A stretch of DNA of 64,000 nt from Chroococcidiopsis sp. CCMEE 29. Lineage in GTDB: Bacteria > Cyanobacteriota > Cyanobacteriia > Cyanobacteriales > Chroococcidiopsidaceae. Below the pieces are notes generated by a model that was not told where the DNA came from, searched no databases, and worked only from the letters and a program-made list of their open reading frames with translations. Location: contig NZ_CP083762.1 of NCBI RefSeq assembly GCF_023558375.1, positions 584,273 to 648,272 of the forward strand. The letters are read 5' to 3'. Shown one piece after another: positions 18,030 through 27,293 of the stretch (within the stretch, counting starts at the first letter, position 1; each line of letters begins with the position of its first letter). The position numbers were made by a program, and so were the translations under genes.

Positions 18030-19833
18030 ATGAATATGCCTAATTCAGATTCAAAATTGAATATTGAGGGATGGAAGACTATCAACTGGCGACAAGTCGA
18101 GCGATATGTCTATAAGTTGCAAAAACGCATCTATGCCGCTTCACGTTGTGGTGATATTCAACGAGTTCGCAAGCTCCAGAAAACCTTAATGAGGTCTTGG
18201 TCGAATCGGGTATTAGCGGTAAGAAGGGTAACACAAGATAACCAGGGGAAAAAGACCGCAGGAGTGGATGGTATTAAATCACTATCCCCAGCAGCGCGCT
18301 TTGACTTGGCAAAAGGTCTATTCATTAACGGTAAATCCAAACCTACACGTAGGATATGGATACCAAAACCAGGGAAAACCGAACTCAGACCACTCTCGAT
18401 CCCCACTATTTTTGACCGTGCCCTACAAGCGGTAGTAAAAGCCACCCTTGAACCAGAATGGGAGGCTCGTTTTGAGCCATCAACCTACGGTTTTCGACCC
18501 GCTAGGTCATGCCATGATGCCATCAAACACATCAAAAACTGCATAGTATCGAAACCTAAATTTATTTTAGATATCGAAACCTAAATTTATTTTAGATGCA
18601 GATATTTCGCAGTGTTTTGACCGAATAAATCAGGAAGCATTACTTCTGAAGTTAAACATGAACGGTTCAGTCAGACAACAAATCAAAGCTTGGCTAAAAT
18701 CGGGAGTGATAGATTCAGGAGTTTTTGTAGCCACAACGGCTGGAACACCACAAGGCGGTGTACTATCGCCATTATTATCATCCATCGCCTTACATGGATT
18801 AGAAAGCCTGATAAACCAAGAATTTCCTGTTAATTCAGCAGGAAAAATCAGAGGGGCTAAAAGCAAATTTGGCTGTGAAATATCCCAAGCAACCTGTATT
18901 AGGTATGCAGACGATTTCGTAGTCTTAAATGAATCCTTAGAGGTCATCAAGAGGTGTGAGAAAATCATAAAAGACTGGCTTGCAGGTATTGGCTTAGAAT
19001 TGAAACCAGAAAAGACGCGAATAGCGCATACGCTAGAGCCACACTTAAGTGAGGATGGTCAACCAGGATTTGATTTTCTGGGACATCATATTCAGCAAAT
19101 AAAAGTAGGGAAATACCGAGACAATAAAAATAATCTTGGTACTCGTCTTGGTTTCATCACCCTCATTACCCCTTCAAAGAAGGCAATTGAAACTCATAAG
19201 CAACAGATAAAAAGCATCATCATAAAACATAGGTCTAGTTCCCAAGCGGAGCTAATTAAAGACCTTAACCCTGTTATTAGGGGATGGGCTTTATACTATA
19301 GAGTCTCAGATGCCGGAACTACTGGGGATTTTGCCCGGTTAGATAGAATAACCTATCTCCGTTTAAGAAGATGGGCTAAAAGACAAACTGGAAGCATTAA
19401 TAAGGGTCATCAAAAATATTGGCATACCATGGGCGACAAACATTGGGTATTCACTACAAGACCAGATAGTAACGGCTTAAAATTACTATCACATATCGAA
19501 TTTCACTCAAGTGTAAACGATTATGTAAAAGTCCGAGGTGATAAAAGTCCATATGATGGTGACACGATTTACTGGAGTCTAAGGTTAAGCAATCATCCCG
19601 GTTTACCTACTACTAAAAGGAATCTCCTTAAGCAACAAAAAGGTAAATGCCTAGGATGCGGCTTAAATTTTCTTGAAGGTGATTTATTGGAGATTGACCA
19701 CATAAAACCCATTTCTTGTGGAGGTAAAAAGGAATGGAAAAATCTTCAATTACTGCACCGTCATTGCCACAATGTTAAAACTGCTACTGATGGTAGTCAG
19801 AAGTCCCGTAGTGACAATAGGGAAACACATTGA
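18030..19833 (+). pseudogene. ltrA: Group II intron reverse transcriptase/maturase, disrupted by tandem duplication
   Basis: The first part (18030-18584) covers the RT N-terminus up to FILD. The second (18658-19833) has the YADD active site (CIRYADDFVVL), the thumb/X maturase domain, and a C-terminal HNH endonuclease with paired cysteines (CLGCGLNF...EIDHIKPIS...HRHCHN). A 25-bp duplication at 18548-18597 shifts the frame. Removing one copy restores FILDADISQCFDRIN and a single 592-residue protein. Unless translation slips back, this copy cannot make functional RT and would depend on maturase supplied in trans. Confidence 0.9.
18548..18597 (+). repeat. 25-bp exact tandem duplication in the RT gene
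   Basis: Positions 18548-18572 and 18573-18597 are identical (both begin ATCGAAACCTAAATTT). Because 25 is not a multiple of three, the second copy shifts the reading frame and gives an early stop after FILDIET. Confidence 0.97.
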
Positions 19834-19911
19834 GTAGCCGTGTGAAGGGATAACTTTCATGCACGGTTTCGGACGGGAGGGGTGGAACAGTAATGTTCCC
19901 CTCGACCCTAT

Positions 19912-20288
19912 CAATCTGGCAATTTGGTCTGAAAACTCTTGTCATGCCTAGGTTTGATAATTTGCTACATTAGAGTCAAAAAAAACGTTATTAGCAACGA
20001 AAAATCAAGCCTTTTGAAGGCATCTTGCAGCTTTTTACAAGGATATAGGCTCAATGCCGTTCTGATTTCATCAGCCAATATTTCATCTAGCCTGTGCCTA
20101 GTCGAGCCTTAACTGATAAGTCTATAGCCAACTACAGCATCGCTGTCGTTTTGCTAGTTTAATAGCATCCTTTGGTACAAAGGCATACTAGTAAGGAGTC
20201 TGTTTGAGCAACAAAAACGGGCAACTGTTGAACAATTGCCCGGTAACAAACAAAAATGCTTGCTCCTATACTGACTCACGCACCTGCC
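19912..20288. other. Non-coding region between the intron and the IS630
   Basis: No credible gene is present. A near-perfect hairpin CGGGCAA...TTGCCCG at 20218-20242 could act as a terminator or be part of an older repeat. The rest shows nothing recognisable. Confidence 0.4.
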
Positions 20289-20962
20289 TAGTAGTCCACC
20301 AACTTAATTTTGACAAGTAAAAAGTTATTTGAGAGCATCAGAAAAATTTCTGCAAAAAGCCATGCCAGTTAAATATGCAGTGAAGCTAACTGAAGAAGAA
20401 CGTGACGAGCTACTCAACTTAACCAAAAAAGGCAAAAATTCCTCGCGTGTATTTAAACGAGCACAGATTCTGTTGTTAGCCGCGGAAGGTTACCAGGATG
20501 GGGAAATTGCAGACATCCTGAAAGTAGGAGAGTCAACTATTCACCGCACCAAGCAAAGATATGTAGAAGAAGGAGTCTGCGAGGCTTTAGCGGAACGCCC
20601 TCGTCCAGGCAGACCGGAAAAACTTAGCCCTCAAGCTGAAGCTATGCTGATAGCAACAGCTTGTTCTGACCCACCTCAAGGGCGTAATGCTTGGACCATG
20701 CAACTGTTAGCTGAGTGTTTAGTCACTCTTGAGTTAGTAGAAAGCATTTCTGATGAGACAGTCCGGAGAACACTGAAAAAAACAAAATAAAACCTTGGCT
20801 GAAACAACAGTGGTGTATTGGACAAGTAGATGCGGAATATGTATATCGAATGGAGGACTTACTATACCTGTACGCTGAACCGTTTCATGCGTTTGACCCA
20901 GTGGTTTGTTTTGATGAAAGACCCTATGTCAAATGTCAATTACTTAGTCCGGTAAGCGTTAA

Positions 20963-21766
20963 TTACTCTGTCCGGTTAGAGTCATGAGAATTTGAACGAG
21001 CCAGGGCAGTCTTTTGACGAAAACTTTGTGTTTGGATTTCAATGATAGTTGCATGATGAACCAAGCGATCGACAGCAGCTACAGTCATGGTGGCATCAGC
21101 AAATATAGTGTCCCAATCACTGAAAGTCTGATTAGCAGTAATCAAAAGGCTTTTGATTTCGTAGCGGTGAGAAATTAACTCAAATAGGACAGAGGTTTCT
21201 ACCTCTGATTTTTTGACATAACCAATGTCATCAATCACCAGCAGATCGTACTTGTCGAGTTTGGCAAGGAAATGGGGCAGTTGTAGATCGGCTTTAGCCT
21301 GTAGCAGTTGCTGGACTAAAAAAGTAGCACAGGTAAATTTGACCCGTTGTCCCAACTCAATCACAGAGCGTCCTACTGCTGAAGCTAAATGCGTTTTCCC
21401 CACCCCAGAAGGTCCAAAACTCAATAAGTTTTTGCCCCGTTGCAACCATCGACAGTCCTGAGCAAGCTGCATTACCAGTGCTTGATTGATGCTGGGGCAG
21501 CAGGTGAAGTCAAAATTAGCGAAAGATTTAGCACGAGGCAGTTGGGACTCGTGTAAATAGCGCTCGACCCGACTGGTATAACGTTGTTGCTGTTCGTATT
21601 CGCATAAAGCATGGAGAAATTGACCATAAGACCAACCTTGTTGAATAGCTTGTTTCTCCATCTCCTGCCACTGCCGTTTCATGTAAGGTAGTCGCAACGA
21701 TTTCAACAGCAGCGGTAAGGTTTCGCTCTCGCTACTAGGGGGCTTGATGCTGTAAGAGTCGGTCAT
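20963..21766 (-). CDS. istB: IS21 helper ATPase
   Basis: This is an IstB/DnaC-like AAA+ ATPase with Walker A GPSGVGKTHLA and Walker B LLVIDDIGY. It acts with IstA to select target DNA. The ATG at 21766 (MTDSYSIKPP) is preferred over an upstream TTG. It overlaps the istA stop by 32 bp, the typical coupled arrangement of IS21 elements. No disabling changes are seen. Confidence 0.9.
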   Translation of the reverse strand: MTDSYSIKPPSSESETLPLLLKSLRLPYMKRQWQEMEKQAIQQGWSYGQFLHALCEYEQQQRYTSRVERYLHESQLPRAKSFANFDFTCCPSINQALVMQLAQDCRWLQRGKNLLSFGPSGVGKTHLASAVGRSVIELGQRVKFTCATFLVQQLLQAKADLQLPHFLAKLDKYDLLVIDDIGYVKKSEVETSVLFELISHRYEIKSLLITANQTFSDWDTIFADATMTVAAVDRLVHHATIIEIQTQSFRQKTALARSNSHDSNRTE

Positions 21767-23309
21767 AACTAGATAAGGAATGCTGTTCGACGCTAGAAGT
21801 GTCAAAAGATTTTTTGGTTGGTGGGCAGTGAAATTGTTGTTGTAAGCGCGACAAAGTTAGGCTGCGCGAGCGTAACTGTCCCTCCAGCCACAGAGCGACT
21901 AGATATTCTTTATCCTGCACTGCAGCGATGTACAGGCTTTCCACCATCAGGCGGCAAGCTTCATAGGGAGTAAACTGTTCGCTTAGCTGCTGCCAAATCC
22001 GTCGATAATATTCGTTTGGGAGTAAATCCTCGCGCCAACGGTACTGCAAGAAGGCTCTAGGTTTTCGCCTCAAGCTATGAATCACATGGCGGTAATTGAC
22101 GCTTCGAGCGCGTCGTTTATCACTATTGTGGGGTGGGTAAACTCTTGCTAGTTCTACGACTTTCTGATTGACTAAAAATCCAACTAGGCGGTCATGATAT
22201 AAATGTACTGTCAAGCGCTGCCCAACCAGTTGAGACGGAACGGTATAAAGGACGCATCTGGCTGTTATCGTACTGTGACTAGTGACTGTGACACTAAGCA
22301 CTTCATAATCGGCGTAAGCGTGCAGCGGTAGGGTTTGTAGATGACTACATTCCTGTTCAAATTTCACCTGGCATCGCTGATTGAGTTTATCAATTACCCG
22401 GTTAATAAACTGTTGATAGCTGCCTATACTGTCAAAGTCGGTTGAGCCTCTCAACAGTAAGGCTTGGTGTAATCGTTGTTTGAAGTGTCCGTGAGATGAT
22501 TCTATTGCACCATTTTCGTGCGATTGACCACGATTATTCCTGGTTGGCTGCATGTAATAATGGGCGCATAGCTGTTGATAGCGTTGCGTTAAATCTTCAT
22601 GAGCTTGAGGAGTTGAATTTCGGTATGCGGCGCTCAAGCTATCCGTTCGATGTATCTTGGGACTACCACCACTGCGTTGCAGCGCATTTTGTAGTCCTTG
22701 AGCTAAAGCAACAAAACTTTCTCCTCCCTGTACAATTTGCACATATTGCCAGCCACTATATGCCAGCCGATAGTGATACAGCAGATGCTTGAAGGGTTTC
22801 CCGCCTAGAGTAATCGTCGCCTGCTGGAAATGAGTAAAATCTGATAGTCCCATTTCTCCTGGTTGGTGTCGTTGCTCAAACATTACTTCTTTTGGTGGTC
22901 CGGCTGTCGCTTTCCACTGCTGCACCCGTTTTTGTAATGTTCGCAGTTTCGAGGAGTCATACTTGTTGGGATATTTCTCTTGCAAGTATTCAAATAGTGT
23001 CATCGCTCGCAATTGCGGCTGGCGCTCTAACATCGGTACTAACTCGCTGTCCCATACATCTGCAAATGGATCTTTTCTTGTCCTCCAGTGGCGCGGCTTT
23101 CCTCGGTTGGGCTGATGTTCCCCTTTTTCTATTCTTCTTCCTGTCCGCACACTAAATCCTCCCTTGGCTGCTGCCGTTTCCTGAGTACAGCCATTTGCCC
23201 TCGCTTTGAGGTACAGTTGAACTTGCTTGAAATTTACACGACTCGACACTGGCGCTTGCTTGCATTCACACTTGTAATCGGCGCTTTCCAGTGTCTTATT
23301 TTTTGTCAA
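21735..23309 (-). CDS. istA: IS21 transposase
   Basis: The 524-residue protein has an N-terminal helix-turn-helix (about 25-60) and an rve/DDE integrase core with MGLSDFTHF (first Asp), KIHRTDSLSA (second Asp) and NRGQSHENGAIESSHGHFK (Glu). A beta-barrel C-terminal region follows. It acts with istB, which overlaps its 3' end. The start is MTKNKTLESADYK; the right IS end lies about 50 bp upstream. Confidence 0.9.
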   Translation of the reverse strand: MTKNKTLESADYKCECKQAPVSSRVNFKQVQLYLKARANGCTQETAAAKGGFSVRTGRRIEKGEHQPNRGKPRHWRTRKDPFADVWDSELVPMLERQPQLRAMTLFEYLQEKYPNKYDSSKLRTLQKRVQQWKATAGPPKEVMFEQRHQPGEMGLSDFTHFQQATITLGGKPFKHLLYHYRLAYSGWQYVQIVQGGESFVALAQGLQNALQRSGGSPKIHRTDSLSAAYRNSTPQAHEDLTQRYQQLCAHYYMQPTRNNRGQSHENGAIESSHGHFKQRLHQALLLRGSTDFDSIGSYQQFINRVIDKLNQRCQVKFEQECSHLQTLPLHAYADYEVLSVTVTSHSTITARCVLYTVPSQLVGQRLTVHLYHDRLVGFLVNQKVVELARVYPPHNSDKRRARSVNYRHVIHSLRRKPRAFLQYRWREDLLPNEYYRRIWQQLSEQFTPYEACRLMVESLYIAAVQDKEYLVALWLEGQLRSRSLTLSRLQQQFHCPPTKKSFDTSSVEQHSLSSYDRLLQHQAP

Positions 23310-24170
23310 CCAACCAGCCTTATTAGTCGGCGTTTTGCGGTCTGTTTAATCTTCGCTGAATACCCTATCAATTATTAGCCGATACCAAAGAACCTCTACT
23401 AGCACAGCCAGGACAGCTTGCTCGCTTTGACTATGAGTACTCCCGTCAAGGCACTAGTAACTTGTTTATCTTCTATGCACCGCACTATGGTTGGCGACAT
23501 ATAGAAGTAACTCCAAGGAGAACAAAACAAGACTTTGCCCACCAGATGAAAGCTTTAGTAGATATCTACTTCCCCAGAGCTGATAAAATTCGCGTAGTCC
23601 TGGACAACCTCAATACTCATACTCCTGCTGCTTTATATGAAACTTTCCCACCTACTGAAGCCAGAAGAATTCTCGACTACTTAGAGTTTCATTACACTCC
23701 TAAACATGGCAGTTGGCTTAACCAAGTCGAGATTGAAATCTCAGTTTTATCACGTCAATGTCTAGAACGACGAATTCCTAATGTTGAGACTTTACTTCAA
23801 GAAATTGCCGCTTGGTCACAACAACGTAATCAACAAAAAGCTAAGATTGATTGGTGTTTTACTGCCTCTGATGCCAGGACCAAATTCCAACGATTCTATC
23901 CTGCTTTTACCCCGTCATAATTTTCTTGGCACACTACTAGTGGAAACCGTAAATTCACTGCTTGAGCGATTCGGCTCTGCTAGCTGGGGTGGATTTGTAT
24001 GACAAGAGTGCAAGCTAATTCTTAGAATTTGTTACCCAAACAAGACACTATGGAATCTTAAATAGGGGTAGTGCTACGGAAGCTGTCACCAGGGGCAAAG
24101 TAGTGCAGAAGCTTTACTGAGACTAGCTTTCAAAATAGACACTTGTACCACGCGCTCAATGAATGAGACT

Positions 24171-24794
24171 TTACTTTGCCCCAATTCCAAACAGAACTTG
24201 GCGAACTATACCATCGGCGAAGTGTTCATCTAGTGGAGCATGACCTTGCAGTAATCGATACCAAATCGGTCCAGATATGACATCAATTGCTAAGTCGATA
24301 TCGAGATCTGCTTGGAGTTCGTTACGCTCCACACCCCGCTCAAGGATTTTACGTGTAACATTACGGCGGTGAGCCATAAACTGCTGCTGAAAAACCTTGG
24401 CAAACTCTGGACTAGACTGCGCCTCAGCAATCATGCCAACCATTGCTGGACCAGCGCTGGTTGTCGTAAACAACTTGAATAGCCCTAGAAGCAGATTGCG
24501 AAGGTCTTGTTCAACAGAACCTGTATCTAGCCCTGTCAGTATCTCGGCGGCAACTTCGTTGTACAACTCCATGAAGATTGCCGCTTTCGTCGACCACCAA
24601 CGGTAGATTGTTGTCTTAGCTACTGATGCCCTAGCTGCAATTGCTTCAATAGTGATACTAGAATATCCATTTTCAGCTAGCAGTTGGGCAGCAGCAGTCA
24701 TTACCGCACGATGGGTACGCTGGCTGCGTCCGCTCCGACGGCTGCTATTTGACACCTTAGTTGCGTTAATACTCTGCTCCAGCTGTTCTTCCAT
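24171..24794 (-). CDS. TetR/AcrR-family transcriptional repressor
   Basis: The start is placed at the ATG at 24794 (MEEQLEQS), giving 207 residues; an upstream TTG could add six. The N-terminal TetR HTH is clear (about 30-75: GYSSITIEAIAARASVAKTTIYRWWSTK). The C-terminal ligand domain resembles the TetR_C_11/16 type. It is divergent from the aldo/keto reductase operon. A palindrome between the -35 and -10 elements of that operon, and a second similar site next to its own start codon, suggest it represses both itself and the operon. The inducer is unknown; a reactive carbonyl is a reasonable guess from the operon content. Confidence 0.9.
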   Translation of the reverse strand: MEEQLEQSINATKVSNSSRRSGRSQRTHRAVMTAAAQLLAENGYSSITIEAIAARASVAKTTIYRWWSTKAAIFMELYNEVAAEILTGLDTGSVEQDLRNLLLGLFKLFTTTSAGPAMVGMIAEAQSSPEFAKVFQQQFMAHRRNVTRKILERGVERNELQADLDIDLAIDVISGPIWYRLLQGHAPLDEHFADGIVRQVLFGIGAK

Positions 24795-24813
24795 AACTAT
24801 CAGGATAAACAAA

Positions 24814-24867
24814 ACGCTACGTGCTGTCCATTACCGCTTGACTAACACGCTACGTAGCGTTTAGTAT
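24814..24867 (+). promoter_or_regulatory. Divergent promoter region with two TetR-type operators
   Basis: The perfect palindrome ACGCTACGTAGCGT lies at 24847-24860, and an imperfect copy ACGCTACGTGCTGT at 24814-24827. A promoter facing the reductase has TTGACT at 24838-24843 and TAGTAT at 24862-24867 with 18-bp spacing, so the perfect operator fills the spacer. Repressor binding there would block RNA polymerase. The second copy lies about 20 bp upstream of the regulator's ATG. Confidence 0.72.
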
Positions 24868-24931
24868 GAATGAGTGCAGCTTGAGTTAATGTCGGTTGTC
24901 TGAAACTGTGAAAACCTTGGAGGAACACAAT

Positions 24932-25822
24932 ATGTTCGATCGCTCCAATCAACTTGCTGCTACCAAAGCCGAAACATTCCTGATTGGCGAGGAACTTCCC
25001 GTCAACCGTCTTGGCTACGGCGCAATGCGACTAACTGGACAGCCAGGGAACTTTGGTCCTTATCCTGAGTGGGAGGCAGGTGAGAAACTCTTGCGCCGTG
25101 CAATCGAGCTTGGCGTAAACTTTATTGACACCGCAGAAGCTTACGGTCCTGGTTTTAACGAAGAATTAATTGCCTCGGCGCTGCATCCTTACCCACAGAA
25201 CCTCGTGATTGCAACTAAAGGAGGCATTAACAAACCTGCACCCGATAACATTCAAGCAGATGGCAGACCAGAGAACTTACGACGTGGGTGTGAAGCTAGT
25301 TTACAACGATTAAAGGTTGAGCAAATTGACTTATATCATCTACACCGCCCAGATCCAAAAGTGCCATTCACAGAATCAGTAGGAATGCTGGCGACTTTAA
25401 GGCAAGAAGGAAAAATCCGTCATGTTGGTTTATCTAATGTGACCATCGAACAAATTGATGCGGCTCGACGAATTGTACCGATAGCGTCAGTAGAGAATCG
25501 GTTAAGTATCGCAGAGCGTAGTGGAGAAGATGTACTGGATTACTGCACGAAACATTCAATTGCTTTCATTCCCTATGGGTCACTGGGAGCACACCCACTC
25601 AAACACGGTGCGCCGCTTGCAGAGGCAGAAGGAACACTTGCAGATATTGCGAAACAGCATGGTGTTAAACCAAATCAGATTGCCTTGGCATGGATGCTGC
25701 GTCGTGCACCGAACACCATTCTCATTCCAGGAACGACGACAACCGCCCATTTGGAAGAAAACATAGCTGCTGCCTCCATTCAGCTGACAGTTGACCAAAT
25801 AGAAGCACTTAATCAAATGTAG
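24932..25822 (+). CDS. Aldo/keto reductase
   Basis: This NADPH-dependent (beta/alpha)8 aldo/keto reductase shows the catalytic set Asp and Tyr in FIDTAEAYG, Lys in ATKGG, and His in LYHLHRPD; the PGTTTTAHLEEN block is the cofactor phosphate site. The ATG at 24932 is preferred over an upstream TTG because GGAGG at 24919-24923 is well spaced from it. It is the first gene of the TetR-controlled operon and probably reduces aldehydes or ketones. The products downstream (VOC, sugar isomerase-like, ABM) fit metabolism of small reactive carbonyls, but the substrate is not known. Confidence 0.92.
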   Translation: MFDRSNQLAATKAETFLIGEELPVNRLGYGAMRLTGQPGNFGPYPEWEAGEKLLRRAIELGVNFIDTAEAYGPGFNEELIASALHPYPQNLVIATKGGINKPAPDNIQADGRPENLRRGCEASLQRLKVEQIDLYHLHRPDPKVPFTESVGMLATLRQEGKIRHVGLSNVTIEQIDAARRIVPIASVENRLSIAERSGEDVLDYCTKHSIAFIPYGSLGAHPLKHGAPLAEAEGTLADIAKQHGVKPNQIALAWMLRRAPNTILIPGTTTTAHLEENIAAASIQLTVDQIEALNQM

Positions 25823-26201
25823 ACAGCAATGCAGTATTACCTCAACGCCCTTAAGTACGTTGGTTAACATCTTTAAAAAGATAAAATCATGACAAACTCT
25901 GACTCTACTTGGGTGGCAAATACTGACGTTTCGCCACTTGCCACCATTACCGCCGATCATGTTTTCATTGGGGTTGATAATTACGATGTGATGAAGCGCT
26001 GGTATATCGAAAAATTGGACTTTACCGTTGATAAAGAATGGACGGTAGACGAATTACCAGGAATGAAACTTGCCTATCTCCGTAAGGGTGACTTCCGGCT
26101 CGAATTAGTTGGTGACGACCAAGGACCCAGAACTCCTATTCCAGCTGGTTTCGTAGAGCATTTGAAGAGCAAAGGCTTTCAACATCTTGCTTTCCGAGTG
26201 G

Positions 26202-27091
26202 GGTAGTGTTTTAGATTTGTTAAATAAAGGTTTGAAAGAGGCAGATAAACTAAAATTTAATCAACAGATTAAAGAGAAAGTATGACTGTTTGGCTAGCCG
26301 TCCACTGCCCTCACTGCCAAAGTACAGATGTGAAAAAGCATGGGACATCATCAAATGGCAAACGACGTTATCGTTGCTTGAATTTGGATTGTCCGTATGC
26401 AACCTTTAGTCAAACCATCGATTACCCAGGTCGGAGACCAGAGGTCAAGCAACAGATTATTGAAATGACTTTGAATGGCAGTGGGGTGAGAGACATAGCT
26501 CGGGTGCTGCATGTGAGCACAGCTACAGTCATCCAAGAATTAAAAAAAAATCCCCAATTACAACGCGTCAATCAGGAGCTGTTGAGCCAGCTGCAACTCG
26601 ACCAAGTGGAGGTAGTAGTCAAGCAGGCCCAAACAGTTGATGAACCTGGAGTAGAAGAATCTGAACTGGATGAGATGTGGAGCTACGTGGGGAAGAAGAC
26701 AAATCCTCGATGGTTATGGCATGCGATTGACCGCAAGACAGGGAAAGTACTAGCTTATGTCTTTGGAGCGCGAAAAGATGAAGTTTTCCTTCAACTTAAG
26801 GCATTATTAGAACCGTTTGGAATCAAACGATATTGCACGGATGGATGGGGAGCATACGAACGGCATTTACCACTTGAGCTGCATGAGGTAGGGAAGCAAA
26901 AAACCCAGAGGATTGAACGCAAGCATTTGAGGCTGAGAACGAGAATTAAACGACTAATGCGCAAGACAATTTGCTTTTCCAAAACTGAGTTTATGCATGA
27001 TTTGGTAATTGGGTTGTTTATCAATCGCTATGAATTTGGTCTACCAATTTAGCGTAAATTTAGCGCAAATTAACAAATCTAAAACACTACC
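26202..27091 (+). mobile_element. Complete IS1-family element
   Basis: The element is 890 bp. Its 22-bp perfect terminal repeats lie at 26202-26223 (starting GGTAGTGTTTTAGATTTG) and 27070-27091, and an 8-bp target duplication CCGAGTGG lies at 26194-26201 and 27092-27099. The ends and duplications are exact, indicating a recent insertion. Confidence 0.95.
26282..27052 (+). CDS. IS1-family transposase
   Basis: The 256-residue single-frame transposase has an N-terminal zinc ribbon (CPHC...CLNLDC), an HTH (SGVRDIARVLHVSTATVIQELKK), and a DDE core with ESELDEMWSYVG (Asp), YCTDGWGAYERH (Asp) and RIERKHLRLRTRIKRL (Glu region). Unlike classical IS1 it needs no frameshift. It appears intact and is a likely source of the related 89-bp MITE 0.5 kb downstream. 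Confidence 0.92.
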   Translation: MTVWLAVHCPHCQSTDVKKHGTSSNGKRRYRCLNLDCPYATFSQTIDYPGRRPEVKQQIIEMTLNGSGVRDIARVLHVSTATVIQELKKNPQLQRVNQELLSQLQLDQVEVVVKQAQTVDEPGVEESELDEMWSYVGKKTNPRWLWHAIDRKTGKVLAYVFGARKDEVFLQLKALLEPFGIKRYCTDGWGAYERHLPLELHEVGKQKTQRIERKHLRLRTRIKRLMRKTICFSKTEFMHDLVIGLFINRYEFGLPI

Positions 27092-27293
27092 CCGAGTGGA
27101 TAGCGTTGATGCAGTCATGGCAGAACTGACTAGACGCGGTATAGATGCATTCGTTCCTGCTGCAAGTTACGAAAATGTTGGACGGCGAGTTTCCTTCATT
27201 CAAGACCCTGAAGGAAACGTGATTGAGTTCGCGCAAGACCTAGAGTAAAAGATTTACCTAACCAAAAAGCAAGAGATTACCCTCACTCAAGAT

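Larger units (their letters stand above)
17343..19911 (+). mobile_element. Group II intron (bacterial, with maturase/RT frame in domain IV)
   Basis: The proposed 5' end is GTGCGATTCG at 17343, matching the GUGYG consensus. The last five exon bases before it (TGTAA) can pair with TTACA at 17752-17756, a candidate EBS1. About 690 nt of structured RNA (domains I-III) precede the RT frame. Domain V follows the frame from about 19834 (AGCCGTGTGAAGGG...TTTCATGCACGGTT), and domain VI ends near 19911 with CGACCCTAT. Total length of about 2.57 kb is normal for cyanobacterial introns. The flanking exons show no recognisable gene. Confidence 0.75.
20928..23361 (-). mobile_element. IS21-family insertion sequence
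   Basis: The 2434-bp element carries istA and istB and is flanked by the 7-bp direct repeat ACCCTAT (20921-20927 and 23362-23368). The host IS630 frame is interrupted exactly between the repeats. The left end contains two related repeats of the form AATTACTnnGTCCGG; the right end is more diverged. Both genes look intact. Confidence 0.88.
20329..23920 (+). pseudogene. IS630 transposase split by the IS21 insertion
   Basis: The HTH half is 20329-20790, from about MPVKYAVKLTEEE. An A7 run just before its stop allows a -1 shift into the catalytic frame (KPWLKQQWCIGQVDAEY...FDERPY). That frame is interrupted at 20927 and resumes at 23369 as QLLADTKEPLLAQPG, then runs through VVLDNLNTH and FHYTPKHGSWLNQVEIE (Asp and Glu of the DDE triad) to 23920. 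Joining at the duplicated heptamer restores a continuous catalytic domain, so the insertion is the disabling event. A second diverged copy of this gene is at 37992-38623. Confidence 0.85.
20289..23939 (+). mobile_element. IS630-family element interrupted by an IS21-type element
   Basis: Imperfect 26-bp terminal repeats, both starting TAGTAGT with CCA further in, lie at 20289-20314 and (inverted) 23914-23939. Without the inner 2.4 kb element and one duplicated heptamer the IS630 would be about 1.2 kb, the usual size. A close relative of this terminal repeat is present at 38669-38694. Confidence 0.85.
25889..27248 (+). pseudogene. VOC (glyoxalase/dioxygenase-fold) protein gene split by IS1
   Basis: The 5' part (25889-26201) encodes a vicinal-oxygen-chelate fold: HVFIGVDNYDVMKRWYIEKL, then LRKGDFRLELV. 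The 3' part (27100-27248) encodes VDSVDAVMAELTRRGIDAF through DPEGNVIEFAQ. Removing the IS1 and one 8-bp duplication joins AFRV to DSVDAV in frame, giving a 153-residue protein. Metal-ligand positions (the early His and the late Glu of NVIEF) are kept, so the gene was probably functional before the insertion. It is the second gene of the TetR-linked operon. The enzyme class within VOC cannot be named. Confidence 0.88.
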
